52,613 nucleotides of DNA from Mycobacterium sp. E796 (lineage in GTDB: Bacteria > Actinomycetota > Actinomycetes > Mycobacteriales > Mycobacteriaceae). Positions 41,864 through 50,034 of this stretch are shown in pieces. Each line of letters begins with the position of its first letter. The stretch's first letter is position 1. Below the pieces are notes generated by a model. The model was not told the DNA's origin. It did no database searches and was given only the letters and a program-made list of their open reading frames with translations. Both the position numbers and the translations under genes were made by a program. Where the stretch lies: contig NZ_LZKK01000335.1 in NCBI RefSeq assembly GCF_001672815.1, positions 1 through 52,613 on the forward strand, written 5' to 3'.

Positions 41864-42445
41864 ATGTCGCAGGTGTCTCGCGGAGATTGGTTGCGCACGA
41901 CGCAGGTTCGCGCGCTGATCGCGGCCGCGCTGACGGCCTCGCTGCTCATGAGCGGGGCCATCCTGCTGGTGGACAGGTTGCACACCACGCCCTCCGATGT
42001 TCTCGACCATCCCGCCAACCCGGTCAGCGACGATCAGTCGCAGACCCAGGCGGTCGAGTCGGCCAGGCAAATCGTCACCCTGACCGGACTGCGGACGACG
42101 TCGGCGGGCTACACGTTGATGTCGTGCAAAAACCGCGACGACCCCCCGTACCAGGGCGCGATCTACCTGACCTTCGCGGTGCCCGCCGATACGCAACCCG
42201 AGGCCTACTTCCCGGGCCTCGCGGCAACGCTCGTCGGTCACGGCTGGACCGAGGGCCTACCACCCAACGATCACGTGTTCGCCCGGTCCCTCACCAAGGA
42301 CGCCGTCACGGCGATCGTGTATCGGCAGACCGAGGCCCCCGACGTGGGGGTCCTGCGCGTCTACGGCCAGTGCCGAAACATGAACAACCACCGCACCGAC
42401 GTGACCGCGTGGACCGACGTCACCGACCGATTCAAGGCCCCCTGA
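41864..42445 (+). CDS. Membrane-anchored exported hypothetical protein
   Basis: 193 residues from ATG 41864, divergent from the chorismate mutase. One N-terminal membrane helix (VRALIAAALTASLLMSGAIL) is followed by an outer domain with QTQAVESARQIVTLTGLRTT, two cysteines (TLMSCKNRDDPPYQGAIYLT and VYGQCRNMNN) and a C-terminal VTAWTDVTDRF. No family name recognised. A strong bidirectional hairpin follows. It interrupts the Rv1885c-Rv1886c order relative to M. tuberculosis. Confidence 0.78.
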   Translation: MSQVSRGDWLRTTQVRALIAAALTASLLMSGAILLVDRLHTTPSDVLDHPANPVSDDQSQTQAVESARQIVTLTGLRTTSAGYTLMSCKNRDDPPYQGAIYLTFAVPADTQPEAYFPGLAATLVGHGWTEGLPPNDHVFARSLTKDAVTAIVYRQTEAPDVGVLRVYGQCRNMNNHRTDVTAWTDVTDRFKAP

Positions 42446-42447
42446 CG

Positions 42448-42485
42448 CGCTACTGCGCCTGACGTCGTCGTCAAGCGCAGTAGCG
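42448..42485. terminator. Strong bidirectional hairpin terminator between 41864 gene and fbpB
   Basis: Perfect 11-base arms CGCTACTGCGC (42448-42458) and GCGCAGTAGCG (42475-42485) with a 16-base loop, just after the TGA at 42443-42445 and before the fbpB stop at 42507 on the other strand. It can end transcription from both sides. No T-run follows, as usual in mycobacteria. Confidence 0.75.
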
Positions 42486-42506
42486 GAATCTCTGGCAGGT
42501 CAGGTC

Positions 42507-43496
42507 TTATCCACCGCCGCCGGGGGTCGCGCCCAGGCTGCTCTGCAGGTCGGGCTTCATCGCGTTGAGCTGCGCTCCCCAGTACTCCCAGCTGTGCGTT
42601 CCGTAGGGCGGGAAGTTGAAGACGGCGTTGTGGCCGCCCGCGGCGTTGTAGGCGTCCTGGAACTTCTTGTTGACGCCGATCATGAAGTTGCTCTCGAGGA
42701 ACGTGGCCGGCAGGTTGGCGCCGCCCAGTTCGTTCGGGGTCCCGTTACCGCAGTACACCCAGAGCCGGGTGTTGTGTTCGACGAGCAGGTTGACGTTGAC
42801 CAACGGGTCGTTGCGTTGCCACGCGGGGTCGTTGTCCGGTCCCCACATGTCTTCCTTCTTGTAACCGCCGGCATCGCCCATCGCCAGGCCTATCCAGCCC
42901 TGCCCGGTCGACGGGCTCAGGTAGCCGGACAGCGATCCGGCGTAGACGAACTGGCCCGGGTGGTAGTTCGCCAGGTTCATCGCCGATGCACCCGCCATCG
43001 AGATGCCGACCGCGGCGCTACCAGTCGCCTTGACGCTCCGCTGCGAGGACAGGTAGCCGGGCAGCTCGCTGGTCAGGAACGTCTCCCACTTGTAAGTCGA
43101 GCAGCCGGCCTTGCCACATGCCGGGCGGTACCAGTCGGTGTAGAAGCTGGACTGCCCACCGACCGGCATGACGATCGACAGGCCCGACTTGTAGTACCAC
43201 TCGAACGCGGGCGTGTTGATGTCCCAGCCGTTGTAGTCGTCCTGGGCACGCAAGCCGTCGAGCAGGTACACCGCGGGCGAGCCGTCTCCGCCGCTCTGGA
43301 ATTGCACCTTGATGTTGCGGCCCATCGAAGCCGACGGCACCTGCAGGTATTCGACGGGCAGACCCGGGCGGGAGAATGCCCCCGCGGTCGCCGACCCCCC
43401 CACAAGACCGATCAGGCCTGGGAGCGTGGCAGCCGCCGCCGCACCGACCAAAAGCCGGCGCCCCCAGGCCCGGATCTTCTCGCTCACGTCTGTCAT
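42507..43496 (-). CDS. fbpB: Antigen 85B, mycolyltransferase
   Basis: 329 residues from ATG 43496; the frame is open upstream to 44138 but non-conserved. Twin-arginine-like signal (IRAWGRRLLVGAAAAATLPG) ends at ATAGAFSRPGLPVEYLQVPS, the Ag85 mature start. Ser nucleophile AVGISMAGASAMNLANYHPG, with Ile replacing the usual Leu before the Ser. DMWGPDNDPAWQRNDP, NTRLWVYCGNGTPNELGG and the His in THSWEYWGAQLNAMKPDLQ complete the family. It transfers mycolic acids to trehalose and arabinogalactan and binds fibronectin. Synteny places it at Rv1886c. Confidence 0.95.
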   Translation of the reverse strand: MTDVSEKIRAWGRRLLVGAAAAATLPGLIGLVGGSATAGAFSRPGLPVEYLQVPSASMGRNIKVQFQSGGDGSPAVYLLDGLRAQDDYNGWDINTPAFEWYYKSGLSIVMPVGGQSSFYTDWYRPACGKAGCSTYKWETFLTSELPGYLSSQRSVKATGSAAVGISMAGASAMNLANYHPGQFVYAGSLSGYLSPSTGQGWIGLAMGDAGGYKKEDMWGPDNDPAWQRNDPLVNVNLLVEHNTRLWVYCGNGTPNELGGANLPATFLESNFMIGVNKKFQDAYNAAGGHNAVFNFPPYGTHSWEYWGAQLNAMKPDLQSSLGATPGGGG

Positions 43497-44198
43497 ACCT
43501 GCCCCTGTCCGTATCTGTGATCGCGATCTCAGGCAGGAATTTACCGGGTTATTAGACCAAATGTCGATCGGGACGCGGTGGTGTCTCAGTTTCATATCGG
43601 TTTTCGTCCGAATTTCGTAATGCGGATATCGCGATCGCAAGGGCCTGACTGCGGGAACCCCGCGACCGCCGGTTCGCGGCCGTTGCGCCGCAAATCCCGA
43701 GGCAGCTGGCCCTGACGAGAGCGGAGAGCCAGGGGAGCGGGGGGAATCCGACTTAAAGGATCGGGCGCCCGCGATCGGAAATGGCCACGTCGATTCCGGC
43801 GGGTGCGTGTGACATACTCCCGAACCAGTCCGGAGTGTCGGAGTTGGTCGCCCACGCGTTCGATTGCGGACGGCGAATGCTCGACAGCCGGGCCGCGATA
43901 ATTTTTCGGCGCCGTAAATGGGCGGACCGGTTGAAACCCCTGGGTGCCCGTCACCTGCCGTTTTCGCGGCCGGCTCGGGAGGGATCGCCGGCTTGGCCGC
44001 ATTCGCGTGCGGGTTTGACAGGGATTCGGAACCGGGGGAGCCGAACTTGCGCGGACCGCGTAGGCTCTCACGGAGCAAGCCGATGGAGACCACGCAATCC
44101 CGGTCCGTTCCGGCCCTCATGAACCGCCGCACCAGCACTTTTTGGTGCGTGAGTGCGGCCGAGGGCTTGGGAGGTCCGGGACCGATTGAGGTGCAGAC
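43497..44198. promoter_or_regulatory. 702-base intergenic region upstream of fbpB and the Rv1887-like gene
   Basis: The frames here (both strands) are Arg/Pro-rich with no conserved motifs and look like shadows; the reverse-strand extension of fbpB is one of them. Promoters for the divergent fbpB and the 44199 gene must lie here. No operator, riboswitch or repeat was recognised. Confidence 0.4.
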
Positions 44199-45326
44199 TT
44201 GGACACGGTACTGGGGCTATCGCTGACGCCGACCACCCTCGGGTGGGTCCTGGCCGAAGGACACGGCGCAGACGGCACGATCCTGGACCATCACGAGCTG
44301 AGCCTGCGCGCCGGCCGTGGCGCCCGGGCCCTCAGCACCGCGGAGCAAGTGGCGGACGAGGTATTGCGGGTGGATGCGCGCGCATCGGCCTGCGAACGGC
44401 GGGTGCGTGTCATCGGGCTCACCTGGAACGACGACGCGTCCGCGCAGGCGGCGCTGCTGTTGGAGGCCTTGACCGACGCCGGCTTCGACAACGTGGTGCC
44501 CGTCCGGCTGCTGGAGGCGGTCGAGACGCTGGCGCTCGCGATCGCCCCGGTCATCGGGTACGAGCAGACCGCCGTCTGCATCCTCGACCAGGACTGGGCC
44601 ACGGTCGTCATGGTCGCGACCCACGAGGGCCAGACCCAGACGGCCGTCAAGCACGTGCGCGGCGGCTTCGACGGCCTGACTTCCTGGCTGAGCGGGATGT
44701 TCGAACGACCGACCGGCTGGCGGCCCGGCGGGGTGGTTGTCGTCGGCGGGGGCAGCGACATCGACGGATTCTCCTGGCAGCTCGAAAAGACCTTGCCCGT
44801 ACCGGTTTTCGCGCAGACGATGGCGCAGGTGACGGTGGCGCGCGGCGCGGCGCTGGCCGCGGCCCGAAGCACCGAGTTCACCGACGATCAACTGGTGGCG
44901 CACGTCGGTGCGCCCGCCGTCGCGCCGCAGGCGCGGCCTCGCAAGCTGTCCTACGCCGGCGCCGTGACCGCGCTGGCCGCGGGAGCGATCACCTTCGTCT
45001 CGTCCCTGTCGCTCGCCCTGGGCATCCAGCTTGCCCCGGCCAGCGAGTCCGCGCCGGGCAAGCGGGTCGTGCATGCGCCGCCGCCGCAGATCGCCGAGGC
45101 CGTCGCGCCCGCTCCCGCCCCGCGCCCCGAGGCGGTATCGCCCGCCCCGCAGTCGAAAACGCCCGCCGGCGAACCGGTCCCCGAGTCGGGGTCCGGAGGG
45201 GAGCAGCAAGGCGCTCCCGGCGAGCAGCAGCCGGACTCGAACGACCGTCAGCCGTACTTGACCCGGGTGCTCGAGCACATCCCCGGCGACGCCGGTGATG
45301 CGGCGCCGCACAACCCGACGCCCTAG
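44199..45326 (+). CDS. Rv1887-like membrane protein with an ASKHA-like N-terminal domain
   Basis: 375 residues from TTG 44199, preceded by GAGGTG. The N-terminal 240 residues (DTVLGLSLTPTTLGWVLAEG, then CILDQDWATVVMVATHEG, WRPGGVVVVGGGSDIDGFSW, AQVTVARGAALAAAR) resemble the actin/Hsp70-like fold of the mycobacterial DUF7159-type proteins. One membrane helix (LAAGAITFVSSLSLALGIQL) follows, then an outer Pro/Ala-rich tail. It is the Rv1887 homologue by position and length (380 by memory). Function unknown. Confidence 0.82.
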   Translation: MDTVLGLSLTPTTLGWVLAEGHGADGTILDHHELSLRAGRGARALSTAEQVADEVLRVDARASACERRVRVIGLTWNDDASAQAALLLEALTDAGFDNVVPVRLLEAVETLALAIAPVIGYEQTAVCILDQDWATVVMVATHEGQTQTAVKHVRGGFDGLTSWLSGMFERPTGWRPGGVVVVGGGSDIDGFSWQLEKTLPVPVFAQTMAQVTVARGAALAAARSTEFTDDQLVAHVGAPAVAPQARPRKLSYAGAVTALAAGAITFVSSLSLALGIQLAPASESAPGKRVVHAPPPQIAEAVAPAPAPRPEAVSPAPQSKTPAGEPVPESGSGGEQQGAPGEQQPDSNDRQPYLTRVLEHIPGDAGDAAPHNPTP

Positions 45327-45339
45327 CGCGGCGCTGAAC

Positions 45340-45888
45340 TCAGCCGTCCTTGGCGTGAACGGCGGTGAACGACACCGTCACCTCGTCGTCGACTCGCACC
45401 GAGCCCATCAGCAGCGAGTAGGGCTTGACGCTGTAATCGGTTTGGCGAACCCGCGATTCGACGGTCATTCGCCACCGGTCGCCGAGATCCTCTGTGCGCA
45501 AATCGATCACGTGTTTTCGTGACTGCCCGTGGATGTGCAGCTTTCCGGTGAGGCGGTACCCGTCGCTGCTCTTCTCGATCGTTTCCGCGTTAAATCGGAT
45601 CTCGGGATAACGGTTGGCGCCCAACGACTTCAGCGCGTTGGATTTCACCACCGCTTTTTCGGGCCCGGACAGCCCCTTGACCCCGCCCTCGCCGCGCAGC
45701 ACCTCGAACGAATCGACGTCCACGGTCAGCTCGGCGGTGACCGGTTCGCCGGAGGCCCAGGCCACGGTGGCCTCCCAGCGCGTCATCGCGATGGTGAGCC
45801 GATGACCCATTCGCGCCGCCCTGCCCGCGACGCCGGTGCGTACCAACAACTCCCCGTCGGATGCGGTCAGGGTCCACAGGTCGGTCAC
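45340..45888 (-). CDS. YceI-family protein
   Basis: 182 residues with no signal peptide. The lipocalin-like YceI domain is shown by ARMGHRLTIAMTRWEATVAW, VDVDSFEVLRGEGGVKGLS, SNALKSLGANRYPEIRFNAE, the HGQSRKHVIDLRTE block, and RVRQTDYSVKPYSLLMGSVR. It probably binds an isoprenoid or similar lipid in its barrel. Convergent with the Rv1887-like gene (13-base gap) and 13 bases downstream of the alcohol dehydrogenase, so probably co-transcribed with it. Confidence 0.88.
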   Translation of the reverse strand: MTDLWTLTASDGELLVRTGVAGRAARMGHRLTIAMTRWEATVAWASGEPVTAELTVDVDSFEVLRGEGGVKGLSGPEKAVVKSNALKSLGANRYPEIRFNAETIEKSSDGYRLTGKLHIHGQSRKHVIDLRTEDLGDRWRMTVESRVRQTDYSVKPYSLLMGSVRVDDEVTVSFTAVHAKDG

Positions 45889-45901
45889 AGCGCGCCCGTG
45901 G

Positions 45902-46915
45902 TCACATCGTCAAAACGGTGCGGTAGTGAGCGCGCCCCTGCTCCAAAGCCGCGTAGCCCTCGGCGGCCTGCGCCAGCGGCAGCTCCTCGATCCATGCCCG
46001 AACGCCCGACACAACCGCGAAATGCATAGTGTCTTCAACGTCTTTCGCGGTGCCGGAGGGATGCCCGACGATGCTGACCCCCGGTGTGATGAGCTGGATG
46101 GGACTGATCGGCAACGGTTCGGGCGTGACGCCGATGGTGACCAGCTCGCCTTGCGGCGATATCCCGCCGACGGTTGCCGCCATCGCCGGCGAGTTCCCGG
46201 CGGTCGCCAGCACGACCGCCGCCCCGCCCAGGGCCTTGAGCGCTTCGGCGGGATCCGCTGCGGTGGAGTCGATGTAGTGGTGGGCGCCCAACTTGCGGGC
46301 ATCCTCCTCCTTGCCGGCGCCTCGGGCGATCGCGATGGTCTCGAAACCCATCGCCCGGGCGAACTGCACCCCGAGGTGACCAAGCCCGCCGACACCGAGG
46401 ACGGCGACGCGGTCGCCGGGCAGCGCCTTGGTATGACGCAACGCGTTGTAGGTTGTGACGCCGGCGCAGCCCATCGGCGCGGCTTCCGCGTCGGACAGCC
46501 CCGCCGGTATCCGGGCGAGCGCACTACCCGGGACGGTCACGGACTCCGCGTACCCGCCCGGATATTGGTAGCTCGGGACCTTCCCGTTCTCGCAATGAAT
46601 GAAGTGCCCTTTCCGGCACTCGTCGCAGTGGTAACAGCACCCGCCGAACCACCCGACCGCGACGCGATCGCCAACCTCGAAACCCTCGACACCAGAGCCG
46701 AGTTCGGCGATCGTTCCTGCGATTTCGTGCCCGGGGGTCAGCGGCCACGTCATGCCCGGAAAGCCGCCCGCGACAAAGTGTGCGTCCGTGCCGCAGATCC
46801 CGCACGCGGTGACCGTCAGCCGCGCCTCACCGGGCCCCGGCGGCTTGGTTTCGACATCGACCAGTTCTAGCGGCGCGCCCGCGGACTTGACGTGAACAGC
46901 TCGGTGGGTAGCCAT
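45902..46915 (-). CDS. Zinc-dependent alcohol dehydrogenase (MDR)
   Basis: 337 residues. Catalytic-zinc ligands in CGICGTDAHF and LTPGHEIAG, structural-zinc cysteines in CCYHCDECRKGHFIHC, nucleotide-binding loop VLGVGGLGHLGVQFA and APMGCAGVTTYNALRH. The CCYHCDECRKGHFIHCEN block and the IARGAGKE segment place it near aldehyde/cinnamyl-type ADHs. It lies 9 bases from the P450 stop on the same strand and may be coupled to it, perhaps oxidising the P450 product. NAD versus NADP not determined. Confidence 0.9.
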   Translation of the reverse strand: MATHRAVHVKSAGAPLELVDVETKPPGPGEARLTVTACGICGTDAHFVAGGFPGMTWPLTPGHEIAGTIAELGSGVEGFEVGDRVAVGWFGGCCYHCDECRKGHFIHCENGKVPSYQYPGGYAESVTVPGSALARIPAGLSDAEAAPMGCAGVTTYNALRHTKALPGDRVAVLGVGGLGHLGVQFARAMGFETIAIARGAGKEEDARKLGAHHYIDSTAADPAEALKALGGAAVVLATAGNSPAMAATVGGISPQGELVTIGVTPEPLPISPIQLITPGVSIVGHPSGTAKDVEDTMHFAVVSGVRAWIEELPLAQAAEGYAALEQGRAHYRTVLTM

Positions 46916-46924
46916 GCCTTGAGG

Positions 46925-48217
46925 CTAGTGCGCGGCAGGTGATTTCGCGCCGTCGGTGTGGTAGTCGACCTGCCAGTGCTTGATCCCGTTGAGCCATCCC
47001 GACCGCAGCCGCTCGGGCTTGCCGATCGATTCCAGGTTCGGGATGCCGTCGGCGATCGCGTTGAACATCAGATCGATCGTCATGCGCGCCAGGTTGGCCC
47101 CGATGCAGTAATGCGCACCGGTGCCGCCGAATCCGACGTGCGGGTTGGGATCGCGCAGGATGTTGAAGGTGAAGGGGTCGTCGAACACGTCCTCGTCGAA
47201 ATTGGCCGAGCGGTACACCATCACCACCCGCTGCCCCTTCTTGATCTGCACGCCGGACAGCTCGTAGTCCTCAAGCGCGGTGCGCTGAAACGACGTGACG
47301 GGGGTGGCCCACCGCACGATCTCGTCGGCCGCGGTGCCGGGGCGTTCCCTTTTGAACAGCTCCCACTGGTCGGGGAAATCGGTAAAGGCCATCATGCCCT
47401 GGGTGATGGAGTTGCGGGTGGTCTCGTTGCCGGCCACCGCCAACAGGATCACGAAGAAGCCGAACTCGTCGTCGGAGAGCTTGTGGCCGTCGATGTCGGC
47501 CTGCACCAGCTTGGTGACGAGGTCGTCGCCCGGATTTTTCGCCCGGTCGGCGGCCATCTGCATGCCGTACGTGATGAGTTCGACGGAAGCGGTGATGGCG
47601 TCGTTGTTCGCGAACTCGGGGTCCTGATCGCCGACCATCTCGTTGGACCAGTGGAAAAGTTTCTTGCGTTCGTCCTGTGGCACGCCCATCAACCCGGCGA
47701 TCGCCTGCAACGGCAGCTCGCAGGACACCTGCTCGACGAAGTCGCCGCGACCCTCGGCCGCCGCTTCCTCGACGATGCGCCGGGCGCGATCGGCCAGGTC
47801 GTCGCGCAGGCGCTCGATGGCGCGCGGCGTGAAGGCCCGCGAGATGATCTTGCGCAGCCGGGTGTGCTGCGGCGCATCCATGTTTAGCAGGACGAACTTG
47901 CCACGTTCGACCTGCTCGCCGACCGTGCCGTCCTTGTAGCGCGGCAGGGCGGTCTTCTGCAGGCTGGAGAAGACGTCGCTGCGCAGCGAGATTTCCTTGA
48001 CGTCCTTGTGCTTGGACACCACCCAGAACCCGCCGTCGTCGAAGCCGCCGGCCCCGATCGGCTGCTCGTTCCACCAGATCGGCGCGGTTCGGCGCAGCTC
48101 GGCCAGCTCTTCCACCGGCAACCGCTCGGCATGGATGTCCGGGTCGGTGAAATCGAATCCGGGCGGCAGATTCGGCTCGGTGGTTGTCTTCGATGCTGAC
48201 AAGGTCCGCTCCTTCAT
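46925..48217 (-). CDS. Cytochrome P450 of the CYP125 family (probable sterol C26-monooxygenase)
   Basis: 430 residues from ATG 48217. Very similar to my recollection of CYP125A1 (Rv3545c, 433 residues): NLPPGFDFTDPDIHAERLPV, FVLLNMDAPQHTRLRKIISR, FVEQVSCELPLQAIAGLMG, I-helix LLAVAGNETTRNSITQGMMA, VRWATPVTSFQRTAL, and heme loop VGFGGTGAHYCIGANLARMT with the proximal Cys. CYP125 oxidises C26 of cholesterol, opening side-chain degradation. As the usual mycobacterial copy sits in the cholesterol cluster, this is probably a paralogue. A near-KstR box lies 91 bases upstream, and an alcohol dehydrogenase follows. Confidence 0.9.
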   Translation of the reverse strand: MKERTLSASKTTTEPNLPPGFDFTDPDIHAERLPVEELAELRRTAPIWWNEQPIGAGGFDDGGFWVVSKHKDVKEISLRSDVFSSLQKTALPRYKDGTVGEQVERGKFVLLNMDAPQHTRLRKIISRAFTPRAIERLRDDLADRARRIVEEAAAEGRGDFVEQVSCELPLQAIAGLMGVPQDERKKLFHWSNEMVGDQDPEFANNDAITASVELITYGMQMAADRAKNPGDDLVTKLVQADIDGHKLSDDEFGFFVILLAVAGNETTRNSITQGMMAFTDFPDQWELFKRERPGTAADEIVRWATPVTSFQRTALEDYELSGVQIKKGQRVVMVYRSANFDEDVFDDPFTFNILRDPNPHVGFGGTGAHYCIGANLARMTIDLMFNAIADGIPNLESIGKPERLRSGWLNGIKHWQVDYHTDGAKSPAAH

Positions 48218-48306
48218 ACGAAGTCGTCTAGTCGTCTTCTTTGTGCCAAATAAACCACTGCTACACCACCGTTGGGAAGGATTGCGGCAAGATCGCCAGG
48301 GCGAAT

Positions 48307-48320
48307 TGCAACGTGTTCAC
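48307..48320. promoter_or_regulatory. Near-match to a KstR operator upstream of the CYP125-like gene
   Basis: TGCAACGTGTTCAC fits TnnAACnnGTTnnA at seven of eight fixed positions (last A is C). It lies in the divergent region between the P450 start (48217) and the RibD-like gene (48354), in a place able to control both. KstR represses cholesterol genes; one deviation leaves this a candidate only. Confidence 0.45.
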
Positions 48321-48353
48321 CGCCGATGAGTTTCGCGGGAGCCGCCGGTCTGT

Positions 48354-48947
48354 ATGGGCATGCGCATAGTTCTGAGTGACTTCATGAGCCTGGATGGTGT
48401 CGTTCAAGCCCCGGGCGGGCAGGGCGAGGACAGCGACGGGGGATTCGCACACGGCGGTTGGTCGATGCGGTACTTCGAACCCGAGACGATGGGGCCGGCC
48501 GTCTCCGAGCTGCTGGCCGAGACCGACGCGCTGTTGTTCGGCCGTCGCACCTGGCAGTCGATGGCGGCCGCCTGGCCGGCCCGCGCCGGCGACGAGTTCG
48601 CGGACCGGATGAACGAGATCCCCAAATACGTGGCGTCGCGGACGCTCAGCCAAGACGATCTCGACTGGCCGGCCTCGATCCTGCTGCCCCCCGCCGACGT
48701 CATCGGCGCGATACGCGAACTGCGCGCCCGCGACGGCCGGTCGCTGCAGGTGATGGGCAGCGCGTCGCTGGCCGCGCAACTGATCGAGCACGACCTGGTC
48801 GACGAATACCAGCTGATGCTCGAGCCGATCCTGCTCGGCGGTGGCAAGCGGGTGTTCCCCGACGACGGGCGGGCGCGGCCGCTCGAGCTCGTCTCGGCGA
48901 CGACGACCGGGACCGGGGTGCTGCTCTGCACCTACCGGCGTCTTTGA
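48354..48947 (+). CDS. RibD C-terminal / DHFR-like reductase
   Basis: 197 residues from ATG 48354, with an alternative ATG at 48360. The fold's signature appears as RIVLSDFMSLDGVVQAPGG, ALLFGRRTWQSMAAAWPAR, KYVASRTLSQDDLDW, SLQVMGSASLAAQLIEHDLV and DEYQLMLEPILLGGGKRVFP. This matches NADPH-binding RibD-C domain proteins like Rv2671-type reductases. The substrate is unknown; the family often reduces riboflavin-pathway or folate-like intermediates. Divergent from the CYP125-like gene. Confidence 0.88.
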   Translation: MGMRIVLSDFMSLDGVVQAPGGQGEDSDGGFAHGGWSMRYFEPETMGPAVSELLAETDALLFGRRTWQSMAAAWPARAGDEFADRMNEIPKYVASRTLSQDDLDWPASILLPPADVIGAIRELRARDGRSLQVMGSASLAAQLIEHDLVDEYQLMLEPILLGGGKRVFPDDGRARPLELVSATTTGTGVLLCTYRRL

Positions 48948-48996
48948 CCGGCGGATATGCTTTGGTCCTGGTCACCGGCGACAGGTGGGGTGGAAC

Positions 48997-49395
48997 ATGA
49001 TTCGGGAACTGCTCAGCGCCGCTTCGATAGCGGGCATCACGATCGGCATGGCGCCGTGCGCCGCCGCAGGTTACGACGGCGACGTGCCGAACATGAACTA
49101 TCAGGCGTCGCTGGGGGCGCCGTGCGACAACTACGAGCGCTTCATCTTCGGGCGGGGCCCAAGCGGCCAGGCGGAGGCGTGCCACTTCCCGCCGCCGAAC
49201 CAGTTCCCCGCGGCCACCACCGGCTACTGGGTCATCTCCTATCCGCTGTACGGGGTGCAGCAGGCCGGCGCGAAGTGCCCGGGCCCGCAGGCGGCCGCAC
49301 AGTCAGACCGCGGCCTGCCCATGCTTTGCCTGGGAGACAAGGGCTGGCAAGAGGGATGGTTCACCGGTGCAGGGTTCTTCCCGCCGTCCGGATGA
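48997..49395 (+). CDS. Small secreted protein (Rv1891-like)
   Basis: 132 residues from ATG 48997 (GGTGGGG upstream). The signal peptide (LLSAASIAGITIGMAPCAAA) precedes a mature part with LGAPCDNYERFIFGRGP, CHFPPPNQFPAAT, CPGPQAAAQ and LPMLCLGDKGWQEGWFTG. Position before Rv1892-, Rv1893- and Rv1894c-like genes supports the Rv1891 assignment. It shares a cysteine pattern with the mce-operon protein at 21628. Function unknown. Confidence 0.85.
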   Translation: MIRELLSAASIAGITIGMAPCAAAGYDGDVPNMNYQASLGAPCDNYERFIFGRGPSGQAEACHFPPPNQFPAATTGYWVISYPLYGVQQAGAKCPGPQAAAQSDRGLPMLCLGDKGWQEGWFTGAGFFPPSG

Positions 49396-49407
49396 TGGGC
49401 TGACTCG

Positions 49408-49698
49408 ATGAACCCCGACCAGCCCGCCAAGGCCCCGGTCCCGCGCTGGCTGCGCTTTGTCCTCGCGTCGGATCGCGCGGGCTCCGCCTGGTACGTCGGG
49501 ACCGGCTTCTTCTTCGCGCCGGTGCTCGCCGTGCTGTCGCCGTGGCCCGCGGTCACCGCCGTGCTCTGGGGAGTCATCGCGGTGGCCGGATTGTGGCTGG
49601 GCCTCCTCGGTATCGCGATGGCCGTCGGGCTGGCGCGGATACTGCGGTCCGGCGCCGAGATTCCCGAGGATTACTGGCGCACCCTGGTGAACTACTAG
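49408..49698 (+). CDS. Small two-helix membrane protein (Rv1892-like)
   Basis: 96 residues from ATG 49408, 12 bases after the previous gene. Two membrane helices (FFFAPVLAVLSPWPAVTAVL and AGLWLGLLGIAMAVGLARIL), a short basic start (APVPRWLRFVLASDRAG) and an acidic ending. Matches Rv1892 by position and size (103 residues by memory). Function unknown. Confidence 0.82.
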   Translation: MNPDQPAKAPVPRWLRFVLASDRAGSAWYVGTGFFFAPVLAVLSPWPAVTAVLWGVIAVAGLWLGLLGIAMAVGLARILRSGAEIPEDYWRTLVNY

Positions 49699-49706
49699 CG
49701 CCGACG

Positions 49707-49732
49707 GTGGCGACCCGCAGCGCGATCGCCAC
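49707..49732. terminator. Hairpin between the Rv1892- and Rv1893-like genes
   Basis: Arms GTGGCGA (49707-49713) and TCGCCAC (49726-49732) with a 12-base loop, 9 bases after the TAG of the membrane protein. It suggests that the following gene has its own promoter. Confidence 0.4.
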
Positions 49733-49773
49733 TAGAGTCGTTGCCAAAGGTCCTGCGACAAAAGGAGATTCCG

Positions 49774-50016
49774 ATGGGCTTCAATCCGAAAGACGCAGTC
49801 GACGCCGCCCGCGACATCGCCACCAACGCCGTCGAAAAGGCTTCGGACATCGTCGAACACGCCAGCGACATTATCCGGGGCGACATCGCGGGCGGTGCGA
49901 GCGGCATCGTCCAGAACTCGATCGACATCGGCACCTACGCGGTGGACCGGACGAAAGAGGTGTTCACCGGTCCCGGTAGGGACGAGGTCGACGACGTCGA
50001 CGAAGTTGACGAGTAG
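49774..50016 (+). CDS. Small acidic helical protein (Rv1893-like)
   Basis: 80 residues from ATG 49774 with AAAGGAG nine bases upstream, the best ribosome site in this part. The sequence is amphipathic helix (NPKDAVDAARDIATNAVEKA and SDIVEHASDIIRGDIAGGAS) with a highly acidic tail. It resembles Rv1893 (72 residues by memory) and antitoxin-like or phage-shock-like helical proteins; function unknown. The stop lies within the next hairpin. Confidence 0.8.
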   Translation: MGFNPKDAVDAARDIATNAVEKASDIVEHASDIIRGDIAGGASGIVQNSIDIGTYAVDRTKEVFTGPGRDEVDDVDEVDE

Positions 50017-50034
50017 CCGCCGTCAGACGGCGGC
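50016..50034. terminator. Bidirectional hairpin spanning the stop codons of two convergent genes
   Basis: Arms GCCGCCGT (50016-50023) and ACGGCGGC (50027-50034) with a CAG loop. The TAG of the Rv1893-like gene ends at 50016 and the TGA of the Rv1894c-like gene occupies 50023-50025, so one compact hairpin ends both transcripts. Confidence 0.6.

Noticed and set aside
43497..44138. Long minus-strand extension of the antigen 85B frame
   Set aside because: The added residues are Arg/Pro-rich without conservation; the Ag85 signal peptide begins at 43496.
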